Positions 40,275-48,972 of a DNA stretch of 64,000 nucleotides are shown one piece after another (within the stretch, counting starts at the first letter, position 1; every line of letters begins with the position of its first letter). The stretch is from contig JAYSBP010000001.1 of NCBI GenBank assembly GCA_041915365.1, positions 124,001-188,000 on the forward strand. Direction: 5' to 3'. The notes under the pieces are model-generated. The model saw nothing but the letters and a program-made list of their open reading frames with translations, was not told where the DNA came from and searched no databases. Source of the DNA: UBA6016 sp041915365 (lineage in GTDB: Bacteria; Campylobacterota; Campylobacteria; Campylobacterales; UBA6016). Made by a program: the position numbers and the translations under genes.

Positions 40275-42335
40275 ATGATAGAAGTAAAACTGAACGATTT
40301 AAATATGTCACAAAAAGAAGCGGCCTCGACAATAGACGGTCCGCTGCTTATTCTTGCTGGTGCCGGAAGTGGAAAAACAAAAACCATAACCACTAGACTG
40401 GCGTATTTACTCAGCCTAGGTATAGATCCGGCCAACACACTAACTCTCACCTTTACAAACAAGGCCGCAGAAGAGATGCGAAGTAGGGCTCTTGCTATGT
40501 TGGAAAATAGCTCGTATGTGCCGCTTCTATGTACGTTCCATAAGTTTGGTCTTTTGTTTTTGAGGTTTTACATCTCAAAGCTCGGTCGCCAAAACTCTTT
40601 TAGCGTTATCGATACTGATGACAAAAATAGAGTCATAAAGCCTTTTTGCAAAGATGTTCCGGCTTCGACCGCCTCATATCTCATATCAAACTACAAAAAC
40701 GCAATTCTATCCCCGGAAGATGTCAGGAAAATCGCAAAAACAGAGGTTGAGGCAGAAGTAGCGACCGTATATGCAAAATACGAGGCTTTCACGGAGGCGA
40801 ACAATCTAGTAGATTTTGATGATTTACTGTTGCTCCCTTATAAAATTATGGACGAATTTGAAAGCGTAGCAAACGAGACAAGCCAAAAATATCAATACAT
40901 AATGGTCGATGAGTATCAAGACACAAACTCTCTTCAACTCGAACTTCTGAAAAAACTATGCAAAACACACAACAACATATGTGTAGTTGGCGATGACGAC
41001 CAAAGTATATACAGCTTTAGAGGCGCAAAAGTAGAAAACATACTCTCATTTGAGAGCTCTTTTGGCAAGGCGAAAGTTGTAAAACTAGAGGAAAACTATC
41101 GTTCAAGCGCAAATATACTTGAAATTGCAAATCTAGTTATATCAAATAATAAAAATAGATACGAAAAAAAACTAAAGCCGACACGAGGCTCTATGGAAGC
41201 TGTCACGTACAAAGCCTTTAATGACGAAAAAGAAGAGGCAACTTGGGTTGCAAAAACAATAAAAGAGCTTATTGCAAAAGGCGAAAGAGCCTCCGACATA
41301 GCCGTATTATTTCGTGTTAATGCGGTCTCGAGGGCCATTGAAGAAGGCTTTAGGGCGCAAAATCTAGGCTATGTATTTGTCGGCGGTATGAAGTTTTATG
41401 AAAGAAGCGAGATAAGAGACGCAATAGCTTATTTGCGCTTATCGGTCAATCCCCGCGATGAGTTTTCCCTCCAAAGGGTCATTAACAAACCAAAAAGAGG
41501 GATAGGTAAAACCTCGATAGAAAAATTAGAGCATCTATGCGACAAATTAAATGTCAAAACGTACGAACTAATTTCAAACGATTTTTACAATGACATTCTT
41601 ATCCAAAGCATAGGCAAAAAAGCGTTTGGCGAAATAAAAAACTTTGTCCAAATCATAGAAACCCTCAGGGCAAAAAAAGAGAATTCGACTTTTACGCTAC
41701 TGGATGAGTTTGAGAGTATTGTCGGGCTCAAAAAATTCTTTTTATCACTTCTAAGCGAGGAGGAGCGGGCTGCCAACTTGGATGAGTTTTACGGCTCTTT
41801 AAAAGAATACTTCAAGGCAAATCCGGAGCAAGACATTGAGGAGTACCTAAACGAAATAAGTATTCAAAGCGACATTGATAATATAGACTTCGGCGACAGC
41901 GTAGCGATAATGACGGTACATGCGTCAAAAGGACTTGAATACAAAAGAGTATTTGTAGTTGCGATGGAGGAGGGATTTTTCCCTGTTTCAAATGAAAGAA
42001 CAGACATGGAAGAAGAGAGAAGGCTCTGCTATGTTGCCTTCACTAGGGCCAAAGACAAGCTATATATTACAAGCTCAAAAAGCAGATTTGTCTACGGAAA
42101 AAGAGACTATCCGCCCGCAAGTAGATTCTTGAAAGAGGCAGGGCTAACCGACGCTCCGATAGCAATCAAAGACGATGGTGCCGCATTCGTAAAAAACGAC
42201 CTCGTAAAACACAAAATATTTGGTTTTGGCAGAGTAATGGAAGTCACAAAGTCGGGAAAAGAACTCAAGTTAAAAATAAATTTTGGTGGATCGCAACGAG
42301 ATATTCTCGCCTCTTTTGTGGAGAAGGCCATATGA
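40275..42335 (+). CDS. UvrD/Rep-type DNA helicase
   Basis: A 686-residue superfamily 1A helicase. Motifs: Q-motif MSQKEAAST, Walker A AGAGSGKTKT (residues 28-37), TFTNKAAEEM, DEYQDTN, GDDDQSIYSFRGA, YRSS, MTVHASKGLEYKRVFV and VAFTRAKDKLYIT. The order and length match PcrA/Rep/UvrD family helicases, slightly short at the C-terminus. The family unwinds forks and removes protein roadblocks or acts in excision repair. It overlaps truB by 4 bases. A TATAAT box at 40210-40215 lies 60 bases upstream. Confidence 0.94.
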   Translation: MIEVKLNDLNMSQKEAASTIDGPLLILAGAGSGKTKTITTRLAYLLSLGIDPANTLTLTFTNKAAEEMRSRALAMLENSSYVPLLCTFHKFGLLFLRFYISKLGRQNSFSVIDTDDKNRVIKPFCKDVPASTASYLISNYKNAILSPEDVRKIAKTEVEAEVATVYAKYEAFTEANNLVDFDDLLLLPYKIMDEFESVANETSQKYQYIMVDEYQDTNSLQLELLKKLCKTHNNICVVGDDDQSIYSFRGAKVENILSFESSFGKAKVVKLEENYRSSANILEIANLVISNNKNRYEKKLKPTRGSMEAVTYKAFNDEKEEATWVAKTIKELIAKGERASDIAVLFRVNAVSRAIEEGFRAQNLGYVFVGGMKFYERSEIRDAIAYLRLSVNPRDEFSLQRVINKPKRGIGKTSIEKLEHLCDKLNVKTYELISNDFYNDILIQSIGKKAFGEIKNFVQIIETLRAKKENSTFTLLDEFESIVGLKKFFLSLLSEEERAANLDEFYGSLKEYFKANPEQDIEEYLNEISIQSDIDNIDFGDSVAIMTVHASKGLEYKRVFVVAMEEGFFPVSNERTDMEEERRLCYVAFTRAKDKLYITSSKSRFVYGKRDYPPASRFLKEAGLTDAPIAIKDDGAAFVKNDLVKHKIFGFGRVMEVTKSGKELKLKINFGGSQRDILASFVEKAI

Positions 42336-43153
42336 GAGGAAAACTATTCGTCGCCAAAAAGCCGCTGTTTATCTCTTCAAACAACTATCTCTCAAGGCTA
42401 AAAAGAAAGTACAAAACAAAAACAGCCGGTTACAGCGGCACACTTGATCCCTTTGCCGTCGGCACTCTACTCATTGGAACGGACGGGGCCTCTAGGCTGT
42501 TTAATTACGTCAATTTGGAACCAAAAGTATACAGAGCCGTCCTTTGGCTCGGAGCAAAAAGCGAAACGCTCGATATAGAAGGCGTAAGACAAATTGAAAA
42601 TACAAAAAAATTGGAAATCGCGACAGTACAAAATGCGATAGAAAATCTAAAGAAAATAACAAAAATCATCCCGCCAAAATACAGCGCAAAAAGGATAAAC
42701 GGCAAGAGAGCTTATGAATTAGCAAGAGATAATAAAGAAGTTGAGCTAAAAGAGTGCGACATCACGGTTTTTGATGCAAAGCTACTACTTTATTCACACC
42801 CATTCATAACATTTGAAGTCAAGGTCTCAAAAGGCACATACGTAAGAACGCTCGGTGAAATAGTCGCTAAGGAATTAGAAATAATTGGCTCGCTATCGTA
42901 TTTAGAGAGAGTCCGTGAGGGTAAATTTTGCTTTGAAAACGAGAGAGAGATAAGCATTAAAGATGCGCTTGAAATGCCGCAAAATATATACAAAAAAGAT
43001 AAAACCGATATAATCCTTGGAAAGAAACTAGATGTTCAAGATTTTGAACTTCAAGATGACGGGATATACTTCGTAGATAACGGCGATATGCTCTCGATAA
43101 TTGAGATTAAAGAGCAAAGAGCGCACTACAAGCTAAACAACATAGAGATATAA
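42332..43153 (+). CDS. truB: tRNA pseudouridine-55 synthase
   Basis: A 273-residue TruB that makes pseudouridine 55 in the T-loop of tRNAs. The catalytic Asp39 is in GTLDPFAVGTL, and RAYELAR and GTYVRTLGEIVA are further family motifs. It overlaps the helicase by 4 bases and lies 10 bases before csrA. Confidence 0.95.
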   Translation: MRGKLFVAKKPLFISSNNYLSRLKRKYKTKTAGYSGTLDPFAVGTLLIGTDGASRLFNYVNLEPKVYRAVLWLGAKSETLDIEGVRQIENTKKLEIATVQNAIENLKKITKIIPPKYSAKRINGKRAYELARDNKEVELKECDITVFDAKLLLYSHPFITFEVKVSKGTYVRTLGEIVAKELEIIGSLSYLERVREGKFCFENEREISIKDALEMPQNIYKKDKTDIILGKKLDVQDFELQDDGIYFVDNGDMLSIIEIKEQRAHYKLNNIEI

Positions 43154-43163
43154 AAGGCGTTAG

Positions 43164-43391
43164 GTGCTTATACTTACCAGAAAAGTCGGCGAGTCGATTA
43201 CTATTGGGCAAAACATTAGCGTAAAAGTCATATCGATAGACCAAGGGCAAGTCAAGCTAGGCTTTGATGCCCCAATTGATGTTCCAATCTTCAGGGATGA
43301 GCTGGCTACAAAAGTAAAAAATCAAAATATAGAAGCAAGTTCAAGCTTCCAAGAGTTTGACCCGGCCGAACTCAAAATAATCAAAAAATAA
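43164..43391 (+). CDS. csrA: CsrA, RNA-binding global regulator
   Basis: A 75-residue CsrA that binds GGA sites in mRNA leaders and controls translation; in Campylobacter its main target is flagellin mRNA, antagonised by FliW. The sequence begins MLILTRKVGESI and contains the conserved core and a short C-terminal tail. The start is GTG. CsrA and FliW normally interact; fliW is not seen here. It sits in the truB-csrA-ispE-smpB run, the usual place in this genus. Confidence 0.97.
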   Translation: MLILTRKVGESITIGQNISVKVISIDQGQVKLGFDAPIDVPIFRDELATKVKNQNIEASSSFQEFDPAELKIIKK

Positions 43392-43402
43392 AAGGTCTGA
43401 TT

Positions 43403-44176
43403 TTGAAAAAAGTCTACCACTCACCGGCAAAAATAAACACTTTTTTGAAAATAGTGGGAACAAGAGACGGCTATCACGAGTTGATATCTAGATTTGTCCT
43501 AATGGAAAAACTATACGACACAATGTGGTTTGAGCCAAGCGTAGGGATAAGTTTCGAGATAATAGGCGATTTTGACTGCGATAAAAAAAGTAATACGATA
43601 TACAAGGCTTATGAAGCCCTCCTTGACTATAAACCGCAAAAAAATATTGTTGAGTTTTGCAAAAAACACAAAATGATGGTCTACAAAAATATTCCAAAGC
43701 AAGCCGGGCTAGGTGGCGGTAGTTCAAACGCAGCCACTTTTTTGAAGATGCTAAACGATGCCCTATCTATAGGCCTAAGCCCAGATGAGCTGGCTACGAT
43801 AGGTGCAAAGGTTGGAGCCGATGTGCCATTTTTTGTATATGGATACAAAGCTGCTAACGTATCAGGAATAGGTGAAATAGTAGAGGAGTTTAAAGACGAT
43901 ATACCTCAAATCAAGCTCTTCACCCCAGATGATATAAAGTGCGATACAAAAGAGGTGTACAAGACTTTTAGAAAACACTTCATTAGCGAGCTTGAGCCAG
44001 AGCTTGCCGCAGAGCTTACTACAAAAACTACAAGGGAAATATTAGGGTCACATCCCCCAATCGAGCTAAATGACCTGTTTAAAGCCGTATTAAAAAAATA
44101 TCCTGAGTTTTACGAGCACAAGCTAGACGGCTGGTATCTTAGCGGTAGCGGGTCTACGCTATTTAAGGTAAAGTAA
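43403..44176 (+). CDS. ispE: 4-diphosphocytidyl-2-C-methyl-D-erythritol kinase
   Basis: A 257-residue GHMP kinase of the non-mevalonate isoprenoid pathway, phosphorylating the 2-hydroxyl of CDP-methylerythritol. SPAKINTFLKI at the start and the ATP loop KQAGLGGGSSNAA near residue 98 are diagnostic. The start is TTG with AAAGG 8 bases before it. Its stop overlaps the smpB start (TAATG). Confidence 0.95.
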   Translation: MKKVYHSPAKINTFLKIVGTRDGYHELISRFVLMEKLYDTMWFEPSVGISFEIIGDFDCDKKSNTIYKAYEALLDYKPQKNIVEFCKKHKMMVYKNIPKQAGLGGGSSNAATFLKMLNDALSIGLSPDELATIGAKVGADVPFFVYGYKAANVSGIGEIVEEFKDDIPQIKLFTPDDIKCDTKEVYKTFRKHFISELEPELAAELTTKTTREILGSHPPIELNDLFKAVLKKYPEFYEHKLDGWYLSGSGSTLFKVK

Positions 44177-44628
44177 TGGGAAAAACGTACGCAAACAATA
44201 AAAAAGCGTTTCACGACTACCATATACTGGACAAAATGGAAGCTGGAATATCGCTCATCGGGAGCGAGGCAAAGGCCATCAGAAATGCTAGAGTAAATCT
44301 AAAAGATAGTTTTGTAAGAATAATTAATGGTGAAGCGTTTGTTTTTGGTATGCACATCACGCATATGTCTACGGCCGTAGCAGCATTCAAACCGAGCGAG
44401 ACAAGAGATAGAAAGCTGCTTTTGCACAAAAAAGAGCTCTTAAAGTTAAACCAAAAAGTAAGAGAAGACGGACTAACAATCGTTCCAATAAGCGTATATG
44501 CAAACAATAGAAATAAAATAAAATTAGAGATAGCACTAGCAAAAGGCAAACAACAGCACGATAAAAGAGAGAGCCTAAAGGAAAAAGACGCAAAGCTAGA
44601 GATAGCGAGAGCTATGAAAAACTACTAA
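44176..44628 (+). CDS. smpB: SmpB, tmRNA-binding protein
   Basis: A 150-residue SmpB that binds tmRNA and rescues stalled ribosomes. The N-terminal NNKKAFHDYHILDKMEAGI and GSEAKAIRNARVNL segments and the basic C-terminal tail KRESLKEKDAKLEIARAMK are typical. tmRNA itself was not found in this window. It is translationally coupled to ispE. No terminator with a U-run was seen after it. Confidence 0.96.
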   Translation: MGKTYANNKKAFHDYHILDKMEAGISLIGSEAKAIRNARVNLKDSFVRIINGEAFVFGMHITHMSTAVAAFKPSETRDRKLLLHKKELLKLNQKVREDGLTIVPISVYANNRNKIKLEIALAKGKQQHDKRESLKEKDAKLEIARAMKNY

Positions 44629-44737
44629 AAGCGGCTTTCAAGATTTTTTTGCTATCTTTACCGTTGACATCAGCATTTGCCTATGGAATAGGCCGACATA
44701 CGTTCAATGCGCCCCTTGACCTTGCGCACAACCTCCC

Positions 44738-44766
44738 TGTCTAAGCACACTTCACTGTTGTCTAAG
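44738..44766. promoter_or_regulatory. Direct repeat TGTCTAAG, two helical turns apart
   Basis: TGTCTAAG occurs at 44738-44745 and 44759-44766, a spacing of 21 bases, both followed by a CA-ACTT-like tail. They lie 19-47 bases before the ATG of the dehydratase-like gene. Equal-face repeats of this kind are typical operators of activators or repressors that bind as tandem dimers. A TTGACA at 44664-44669 lies further upstream without a good -10 partner. Confidence 0.45.
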
Positions 44767-44784
44767 TCATACTTGGAGAAATAA

Positions 44785-46083
44785 ATGGTTAGTGAACAAC
44801 ATCTCAAAATGTGGGAAAGCCTCGATATAAATACAGAGCTGCTCTCAAAAATGGTATCTGCCGCAGTAAAAAGACACGAGGACGTGTTCAAAACGCAGCA
44901 AAACAGACCTATATCAATGGACTATTTTGACAACTTCTGGGAAAATCTACAAACAGGAAGAGTTGAAGAGCTGCAAGAGGTAAAAAAAGCAAAAAAACCG
45001 CTTGTCGGGACGTTTTGTATTTTTGTCCCAGAAGAGTCGGTAACCGCACTTGGCGGAGCCTGTTATGGTCTTTGCAGTGGGTCTCCAGCGTCTATTCCGG
45101 AGGCGGAAAAAGAGCTTCCCAGAAATATATGCCCGCTTATAAAATCTGCACACGGTTTTAAAATGCTAAAAGCCTGTGGATATACACAGTCAGCGGACTT
45201 TATATACGGTGAGACAACGTGTGAAGCAAAGAAGAAAACTTGGGAGATTTTATCCAATCACCATCCTGTTCACGTTATGCAAATTCCTCAAAAAAAAGAC
45301 AAAAAGAGCTTAGAGCTTTGGAGAAAAGAGATTGAAGAATTTAACGAGCATATAGAAGAGGTAAGCGGCGAAGAGCTAACTTTTGAAAAACTAAAAGATG
45401 GTATCGAAACAATCAACACAAAAAGAGACGCCCTCAAAAGACTGGATAAACTAAGGAGTTTTTATCCTGAGCTAATGCCGATAAGTGGCAAGGACTCTCT
45501 GCTTGTAATGCAAATATCTTTTGTTGATGAGCCAAAAAGATTCACGCAAAAACTACACGAGCTATGTGATGAGCTAGAGGCCAGGATAAAAAACAAGATA
45601 AGCGTATTCGACAAAGATGCGCCTAGACTAATCGTTTTAGGAACTCCTTTCGCAGCCCCAAACTGGAAGCTTCATGACATAGTCGAAACAAGCGGTGCAG
45701 CAATAATCAACGAAGAATCTTGCATAGGGCATAGATACTACAAAGACAATATAGATACAAGTGGCGCAAAAGACAAAGAAGAACTAGTGGATAAAATGCT
45801 TGAAAGATATGCCGACATAGATTGTGCTTGTTTTACACCAAATGAGGCTAGGATAAACAAGATTAAGCAGATGATAGAAGATAGAAAAGCTGACGGCGTC
45901 ATATACTACACGCTTTCATTCTGCCATACTTACAATGTCGAATCATTCCTTGTAGCAAGTGCGCTAAAACAAGCTGGGGTTCCTTTCTTGGCTATCGAAT
46001 CAGACTATTCACCGGAAGATTCAGGGCAAATAAAAACAAGAATAGAAGCTTTTTTAGAAAGCATCAAAAACAAAAAAGGTTAA
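44785..46083 (+). CDS. 2-hydroxyacyl-CoA dehydratase-like Fe-S protein (probable double-cubane-cluster protein)
   Basis: A 432-residue protein of the 2-hydroxyacyl-CoA dehydratase/benzoyl-CoA reductase subunit family (HgdB/BcrC). It has ten cysteines; conserved-looking ones are Cys78, 116 (ICPLIKS), 146 (ETTCEAKKK), 313 (EESCIGHRYY), 347/349 (DCACF) and 380 (LSFCHTYN). Normal dehydratases have two different subunits plus an activator; here one catalytic-type subunit stands alone with an activator 2 bases downstream. This is the arrangement of double-cubane cluster proteins, which reduce small molecules such as acetylene or hydrazine. The assignment to that group is an inference. TTGGAG lies 7 bases before the ATG. 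Confidence 0.85.
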   Translation: MVSEQHLKMWESLDINTELLSKMVSAAVKRHEDVFKTQQNRPISMDYFDNFWENLQTGRVEELQEVKKAKKPLVGTFCIFVPEESVTALGGACYGLCSGSPASIPEAEKELPRNICPLIKSAHGFKMLKACGYTQSADFIYGETTCEAKKKTWEILSNHHPVHVMQIPQKKDKKSLELWRKEIEEFNEHIEEVSGEELTFEKLKDGIETINTKRDALKRLDKLRSFYPELMPISGKDSLLVMQISFVDEPKRFTQKLHELCDELEARIKNKISVFDKDAPRLIVLGTPFAAPNWKLHDIVETSGAAIINEESCIGHRYYKDNIDTSGAKDKEELVDKMLERYADIDCACFTPNEARINKIKQMIEDRKADGVIYYTLSFCHTYNVESFLVASALKQAGVPFLAIESDYSPEDSGQIKTRIEAFLESIKNKKG

Positions 46084-46085
46084 TT

Positions 46086-46835
46086 ATGCACTGGGGTATC
46101 GACGTTGGTTCTACTTACACAAAAATAGTCTCGCTAGACAAAGACGGCCAGATAGCACAGACACAAATCATAGAGACACTCATAGACCAAGATGAAAAAG
46201 TGGATAGTTATTTAAAAGATAAAGAGGTAGTTTCCATCGTAGCAACAGGCTACGGTAGAAACCTCATCAAAGACAAACTGGGTGCAAAAGTAATCAGTGA
46301 AATTCAGGCACATGCGAAAGCGACTGCTGGTATATTCCCAGACTGCTCCCTAATCATTGAACTTGGTGGACAAGATAGCAAGGTGATACAACTGGAAAAT
46401 GGGTATTTTGTTGATTTTAGAATGAATGACAAATGTGCAGCTGGAACGGGTAGATTTTTGGAGATAGCAGCCAATAGGCTTGGTTTTAGCATAGATGAAT
46501 TCGGGGATGCCTGCATGGACTATGACAAGGAACTTGAAATATCATCGATGTGCGCAGTATTTGCAGAATCTGAACTAATATCACTTATGGCAAAAAAAGA
46601 GAGTGCGAAAAATATAGGTGCGGCAGTTCACGCCTCCATAGCTTCAAGACTTGCGAATATGGCTCTGAAATTCAGCATAGGCAATAGTGTAGTATTTAGC
46701 GGTGGTGGTGCAAAAAATAAATTGCTTAAAAAAATGATTGAAGAAAAAATAGATAAAAAAATGGAAGTTGCGCCCAATCCTCAGATAATGGGCGCTTATG
46801 GAGCAGCTATAGAAGCTAAATTACTTAGTTCTTAG
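46086..46835 (+). CDS. ATP-dependent activase of the dehydratase-like protein (BadF/HgdC family)
   Basis: A 249-residue ASKHA ATPase of the BcrA/BadF/HgdC type. The phosphate loops GIDVGSTYTK (residues 4-13) and LGGQDSK (93-99) are clear. The bridging 4Fe-4S cluster is held by Cys117 (DKCAAGTGRF) and Cys155 (SSMCAVFAESE), one cluster per homodimer. These proteins use ATP to push an electron at very low potential into the partner. It lies 2 bases after the dehydratase-like gene. The 3' end overlaps the convergent rplS by 15 bases. Confidence 0.93.
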   Translation: MHWGIDVGSTYTKIVSLDKDGQIAQTQIIETLIDQDEKVDSYLKDKEVVSIVATGYGRNLIKDKLGAKVISEIQAHAKATAGIFPDCSLIIELGGQDSKVIQLENGYFVDFRMNDKCAAGTGRFLEIAANRLGFSIDEFGDACMDYDKELEISSMCAVFAESELISLMAKKESAKNIGAAVHASIASRLANMALKFSIGNSVVFSGGGAKNKLLKKMIEEKIDKKMEVAPNPQIMGAYGAAIEAKLLSS

Positions 46836-47180
46836 CTCTTCAATTCTTGCAGATTTACCGCTTCTAGTTCTTAGGAAGTATAGTTTTGCTCTTCTTACTT
46901 TACCTCTTCTAGTTACTGCAACGCTTTCAATGCTATCAGTAAAGAAAGGGAAAATTCTCTCAACACCAATATTGTTTGCTCCAACTTTTCTAACAGTGAA
47001 AGTTTTTCCTGCACCCTCGCCTCTAACAGCTATGCACACACCTTCAAAATTTTGGATTCTGCTTTTGTCGCCCTCTTTAATTTTTACGGCAACTTTTAGG
47101 CTATCGCCAGCTCTAAAAGCAGGGATAGATTTGCTAGCTATTTGAGCTTGCTCAAAGCTTTCTATGTATTTATTTTTCAT
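46821..47180 (-). CDS. rplS: 50S ribosomal protein L19
   Basis: A 119-residue L19, at the 30S-50S interface. GVCIAVRGEGAGKTFTVRKV and GVERIFPFFTDSIESVAV are diagnostic. It ends the rpsP-khpA-rimM-trmD-rplS operon, 1 base after trmD. The last 15 bases overlap the convergent activase gene. Confidence 0.97.
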   Translation of the reverse strand: MKNKYIESFEQAQIASKSIPAFRAGDSLKVAVKIKEGDKSRIQNFEGVCIAVRGEGAGKTFTVRKVGANNIGVERIFPFFTDSIESVAVTRRGKVRRAKLYFLRTRSGKSARIEELRTK

Positions 47181-47181
47181 T

Positions 47182-47874
47182 TTATAGTTCCTTTAAAAAC
47201 TTTTCATATAAGTCGGGTCTAAAGTATTTTGTCTTAATTTTCGACACGGTTTTTTTAAAATCCGCAATTTTACTGTGGTTTCCCTTTAAAAGAATTGAAG
47301 GTGACTTATTGCCTTCAAAATCTGACGGCTTTGCAAATGAAGGAGACTCAAGTAGATACCCCTCATAGCTTTCTATCTCAAGAGACTCCTCATTACCAAG
47401 CACCCCTGGAACAAATCTTGAGATAGAGTCACACATCACAAGAGCCGCAAGCTCACCGCCAGTTAGCACAAAGTCTCCAACAGAGAAAACCTCGTCAGCA
47501 AACTCTTCTACGACTCTCTCATCAATTCCCTCATATCTACCGCACACAAACACAACGTGTTCCTTTGCTGAAAGCCTTTTTGCATCACAGGCCCTAAACG
47601 GTTTCGCAGCAGGTGTCAAGAAAACAATATGCGCATTTTTGTCATTAAGCCTAAGCTCACGGAATAGTGAAAACATTGGCGCGGGCGTAAAGACAAGCCC
47701 AGCACCACCGCCAACAGCGTAATCATCTGTACGCTTAAATTTATCCTCGCTATAGTCCCTGGGGGACAAAAAACCCACCTTGATAAGACCAGAATTTTTG
47801 GCCCGCCCAAGAATAGAGGCTTCAAAATACGGGGCAACCAGCTCAGCAAAGATGGTTACAAAACTAAATTTCAT
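47182..47874 (-). CDS. trmD: tRNA (guanine-37-N1) methyltransferase
   Basis: A 230-residue SPOUT enzyme methylating G37 of tRNAs that read CNN codons. The pattern DDYAVGGGAGLVFTPAPMF near residue 45 and FVCGRYEGIDERV near 110 are characteristic. The start ATG at 47874 overlaps the rimM stop (TAATG) and gives the usual MKFSFVTIF N-terminus; a longer frame to 47934 lies inside rimM. Confidence 0.96.
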   Translation of the reverse strand: MKFSFVTIFAELVAPYFEASILGRAKNSGLIKVGFLSPRDYSEDKFKRTDDYAVGGGAGLVFTPAPMFSLFRELRLNDKNAHIVFLTPAAKPFRACDAKRLSAKEHVVFVCGRYEGIDERVVEEFADEVFSVGDFVLTGGELAALVMCDSISRFVPGVLGNEESLEIESYEGYLLESPSFAKPSDFEGNKSPSILLKGNHSKIADFKKTVSKIKTKYFRPDLYEKFLKEL

Positions 47875-48419
47875 TAGCTCTCTGAGAGAATATCTTTTGC
47901 ATAAGTCGCATTTACCCTTTTGTCTTCTAGGCAAATAGACGAAACAAATCTGTCTTGATAAGGGAGTAAAAAGCTTTTTGGCATCCCGTCCCCAACAAGC
48001 TTCTCATCTGTTTTTATACAAAGATAATCGGTCGGTCCGTATCTCTCTATGTTCTCAACGACGCCGAGATTTTCGTCATTTTCGAATACAGATAAGCCAA
48101 CTATATCAAACCAAAAAAATTCATCTTTTCCAAGCTTGCAACGCTCTCTCGTATCATCAAGAGTTGTGGCGATTGTTTTGTTAGTTAACCTTGATGCGCT
48201 ATCTACATCATTAAAGTTTTTGAATTTTACGTTGGAAGATTTTGGCTCAAAACTCTCAATAACTAGCTCTTCACCGTCAGAGTAGAACCTTGCGCCTTTT
48301 GTAAATTGTTCCGGAAAGTCTGAAAAAAGATGCAGCTTTAGCTTGCCGTCAAGACCAACGGTTTTCCCTATTTTGGCTACGACAAGCTGTGAGCTGTCAT
48401 TTTGAATGCTTCTTTTCAT
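47874..48419 (-). CDS. rimM: Ribosome maturation factor RimM
   Basis: A 181-residue RimM that binds S19 and helps to mature the 3' domain of 16S rRNA. The N-terminal barrel begins VVAKIGKTVGLDGKLKLH and the PRC-barrel C-terminus contains FFWFDIVGLSVFENDENLG. It overlaps khpA and trmD by one base each. Confidence 0.94.
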   Translation of the reverse strand: MKRSIQNDSSQLVVAKIGKTVGLDGKLKLHLFSDFPEQFTKGARFYSDGEELVIESFEPKSSNVKFKNFNDVDSASRLTNKTIATTLDDTRERCKLGKDEFFWFDIVGLSVFENDENLGVVENIERYGPTDYLCIKTDEKLVGDGMPKSFLLPYQDRFVSSICLEDKRVNATYAKDILSES

Positions 48420-48661
48420 TATTTATTCGGTTTTACGGAAATCTTATATGATATGTTATCTTTTGCTTTGCAGCCAGAGATTACAGTTTTGAGGGCATTT
48501 ATCATTTTGCCCTCCTTGCCTATTATCTTACCGGCATCGGTTTGATTAGCATAGATTATTATCTCGCATAATCCGTCCTCGAGAGGCATCTTTTCCACCC
48601 TTATCTCGTCCGGATATGTCGAAAGTAGAGCCGCAAACTGCTCTACAAATTTCTCGACCAA
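48419..48661 (-). CDS. khpA: KhpA, KH-domain RNA-binding protein
   Basis: An 80-residue single KH-domain protein with the GxxG loop IIGKEGKMINAL near residue 46. In other bacteria KhpA pairs with KhpB and binds many RNAs. It lies between rpsP and rimM, the standard position, 2 bases after rpsP. Confidence 0.93.
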   Translation of the reverse strand: MVEKFVEQFAALLSTYPDEIRVEKMPLEDGLCEIIIYANQTDAGKIIGKEGKMINALKTVISGCKAKDNISYKISVKPNK

Positions 48662-48663
48662 AA

Positions 48664-48894
48664 TTAGCCTTTTGTTATGTGAGCTACTTTATCGCTCATT
48701 TTAGCGCCAACGCCTGTCCAATAAGCAAGTCTTTCAGCGTCAAATTTGATAACTTTCGGCTCAACCATTGGATTGTAATAACCGATTGACTCTATCCAGC
48801 CACCGTCTCTTTTTTTTCTGCTATCCGTTACTACGATTCTGTAGAAAGGTTTTTTTGTTCTTCCAAGTCTGGTAAGTCTAATAACTGTTGCCAT
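48664..48894 (-). CDS. rpsP: 30S ribosomal protein S16
   Basis: A 76-residue S16. It starts MATVIRLTRLGRTKKPFYRI and contains DSRKKRDGGWIESIGYYNP. AGGAG precedes the ATG by 7 bases. A hairpin terminator lies between it and ffh upstream, so expression of rpsP onward may depend on read-through or a promoter in that gap. Confidence 0.97.
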   Translation of the reverse strand: MATVIRLTRLGRTKKPFYRIVVTDSRKKRDGGWIESIGYYNPMVEPKVIKFDAERLAYWTGVGAKMSDKVAHITKG

Positions 48895-48930
48895 TAAATT
48901 CTCCTAATAAAAATTAATTTGTTAAATGCC

Positions 48931-48956
48931 AAAAAATAGGCTCTTACTAAAAGCCC
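48931..48956 (-). terminator. Hairpin with T-tract between ffh and rpsP
   Basis: On the minus strand GGCTTTT and AAGAGCC (48955-48939) form a 7-bp stem with one G-T pair and a 3-base loop, followed by TATTTTTT. This fits a Rho-independent terminator or attenuator after ffh. Confidence 0.6.
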
Positions 48957-48972
48957 ATTTGTAGGCACTCGC

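Noticed and set aside
44629..44784. Possible riboswitch or small RNA between smpB and the dehydratase-like gene
   Set aside because: No long stem or known aptamer pattern was seen; only a short inverted repeat and the TGTCTAAG direct repeat.
47875..47934. Longer trmD with 20 more N-terminal residues
   Set aside because: The extension is inside rimM in another frame; TrmD starts with MKFSFVTIF, and the TAATG overlap supports the shorter form.
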